Shown one piece after another: positions 62,946 to 64,000 of a DNA stretch of 64,000 nucleotides. Both the position numbers and the translations under genes were made by a program. Under the pieces are notes generated by a model. The model was given only the letters and a program-made list of their open reading frames with translations. It was not told the DNA's origin and did not search any database. How positions within the stretch are numbered: position 1 is the first letter of the stretch; each line of letters opens with the position of its first letter. The DNA is from Sporosarcina sp. FSL K6-2383 (GTDB taxonomy: Bacteria; Bacillota; Bacilli; Bacillales_A; Planococcaceae): positions 2,271,501 through 2,335,500 of the forward strand of contig NZ_CP152017.1 in the NCBI RefSeq assembly GCF_038618305.1. Reading direction: 5' to 3'.

Positions 62946-63879
62946 ATTCGATTACTGCGCCATCTTTCCACTCAAAACGTGAAAAATCCTCCGCTATGTA
63001 CAAATCGGAAAAAATAGCCTTGCCTTGTTCCTTGAGCTTGGCCACATCACTCGGCATGAAACGTGCACTAATATGATTGGCAATCAGCGTCTTCACACCT
63101 GCTTCTTGTGCCACACGTGCTGCATCACCAATGGTCGAATGTCCATACTCTTTTGCTAAATTTCCAGTATCCATATCGAAGGTAGCCTCGTGGACAAGGA
63201 TATCTGCATTTCGGGCTAGCTCAACAGCAGCTGGACAATAACTTGTATCGCCAAGAATGGCAACTCTAAACCCATCCTGCGGTTCGCCTGTGACCTCATG
63301 ACTATGCACAATCCGTCCATCTTCCAATGTCACATCCTGCCCATCTTTTAACTGTTTCAGCAGCGGGCCACTTGGCACTCCAGCTTCTTTCACATTGTCT
63401 ATGAGCAACTTTCCTGGAAGTGGCTTTTGTTCAATTCGATAGCCTAGACATGGAATGACGTGCTGTAAATTGTTTGCAACCACTAAGAATTCATCATCTT
63501 CAACGACAATGCCATCTTCAATTTCATGAATCTGTAGCGCATAATTCAAATGTGTGTTGGTAATCCGTAACGTCGTTTCCAACCATTCTTCAAGACCCAC
63601 TGGTCCATAAATATCAAGTGGCTCATTGCCACCTAGAAATGATCGTGAGCCGATTAACCCAGGCAAGCCAAAAATATGATCACCATGCAAATGCGTGATA
63701 AATACTTTGCTAATTTTTCGCGGTTTCAATGAGGTATGTAAAATTTGATGTTGTGTCGCTTCTCCACAGTCAAACAGCCAGTAGCCTTTCCCTTCAGCAG
63801 ATAGATTCAACACTAATGCAGATGTATTACGCAGTTTGGATGGCATTCCTGCACCTGTCCCTAAAAACTGTAGTTCCAT
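62935..63879 (-). CDS. rnz: Ribonuclease Z
   Basis: 314 aa. Zinc motif THLHGDHIFGLPG (His63, His65, Asp67, His68) and the RNase Z exosite/PxKxRN-like start FLGTGAGMPSKLRN. It removes the 3' trailer of tRNA precursors that lack encoded CCA. ATG at 63879 after AAAGGAGGGATGTTATT. It directly follows the Pol IV-like gene, whose TGA overlaps the leader, as yqjH/yqjK lie close in B. subtilis. The 3' end is embedded in 21-bp array 3. Confidence 0.95.
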   Translation of the reverse strand: MELQFLGTGAGMPSKLRNTSALVLNLSAEGKGYWLFDCGEATQHQILHTSLKPRKISKVFITHLHGDHIFGLPGLIGSRSFLGGNEPLDIYGPVGLEEWLETTLRITNTHLNYALQIHEIEDGIVVEDDEFLVVANNLQHVIPCLGYRIEQKPLPGKLLIDNVKEAGVPSGPLLKQLKDGQDVTLEDGRIVHSHEVTGEPQDGFRVAILGDTSYCPAAVELARNADILVHEATFDMDTGNLAKEYGHSTIGDAARVAQEAGVKTLIANHISARFMPSDVAKLKEQGKAIFSDLYIAEDFSRFEWKDGAVIEWRS

Positions 63880-63895
63880 AATAACATCCCTCCTT

Positions 63896-64000
63896 TCATA
63901 CATTGCCCCGCTTCACTGAACCGGGACCAAATTTTTGCTCTAACTGTGACAGCAAACTATCCATTTGTTCTTCTTTAGCATGTTTTTCAAAATTATAAAA
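63896..64000 (-). CDS. C-terminus of a DNA polymerase IV-like (DinB) gene, partial
   Basis: 34 codons before a TGA: NFEKHAKEEQMDSLLSQLEQ, then KFGPGSVKRG. This matches the end of Bacillus DinB proteins (FSYEKHAKEE...L..KYG....RG). Position next to rnz agrees with yqjH. The beginning of the gene is outside the window. Confidence 0.6.
   Translation of the reverse strand, partial: FYNFEKHAKEEQMDSLLSQLEQKFGPGSVKRGNV

Noticed and set aside
62843..63076. 77-aa plus-strand ORF with a YDR heptad pattern
   Set aside because: The heptads are the 21-bp array read in frame; no ribosome binding site, and the rest is antisense to rnz.

Overview
The window reads as a low-GC, spore-forming Firmicute chromosome, most likely Planococcaceae (Sporosarcina or a close relative). 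This is inferred from gene content and order. The left-centre block parC-parE / plsY-yneR / yneQ-yneP-acnA / yneK-ccdC-ccdA follows the Bacillus subtilis yne-citB-parEC neighbourhood. The right edge (namA, rnz, C-terminus of a Pol IV-like gene) and an UvrX/YqjW-type polymerase recall the B. subtilis yqj region. A CotS-type kinase fits a spore former. Ribosome binding sites are strong GGAGG types, GTG and TTG starts are common, and Rho-independent terminators are plentiful. No rRNA, tRNA or CRISPR array was seen.

Layout. 0-4.6 kb is accessory: two unrecognised 128-aa genes, a decayed DHA2 efflux fragment, a PBECR4-type nuclease-like gene, a 53-bp tandem repeat, a GNAT and an MFS exporter. 4.9-14.1 kb holds housekeeping genes: topoisomerase IV, PlsY, the yneR/Q/P set and aconitase. 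14.4-22 kb has a lactone-oxidase/aldolase pair, nicotinamidase, a lytic transglycosylase and a cytochrome c/thiol-redox set (SCO, YneK, CcdC, a thioredoxin-like protein, CcdA). 22-25.6 kb is a heterodimeric ABC exporter. 25.8-34.2 kb is mixed: a lipoprotein, YolD, a cupin, a probable type I toxin, an S66 peptidase, MepB, a CotS-like kinase, a Y-family polymerase, SDR and MBL enzymes. 34.3-37.7 kb has a YdjI/YdjG-like pair and a T-box-controlled proC. 38-40.4 kb is an ECF sigma / PadR-like / FtsW-like operon. 40.4-60.4 kb is a cassette-like accessory zone of small single genes, almost all on the minus strand (GNATs, NUDIX hydrolases, HIT, GrpB, DinB, DUF lipoproteins and membrane proteins). It is peppered with IS110 and IS200 remnants and broken genes. 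60.6-64 kb returns to conserved genes (namA, ybaK-like, rnz, Pol IV C-terminus).

The most unusual structure is a set of three intergenic arrays built on a 21-bp step (two helical turns) with different unit sequences: beside parC, after proC and at the end of rnz. A dispersed element of about 75-145 bp occurs in four copies between 14 and 26 kb. Three LexA-like operators (parE, yolD, Y-family polymerase) suggest a dispersed SOS set. Several genes were missed by simple ORF calling: a 27-aa holin-like toxin, a DUF6440 protein and two tiny membrane proteins. Two enzymes are each broken by what looks like a single base change.
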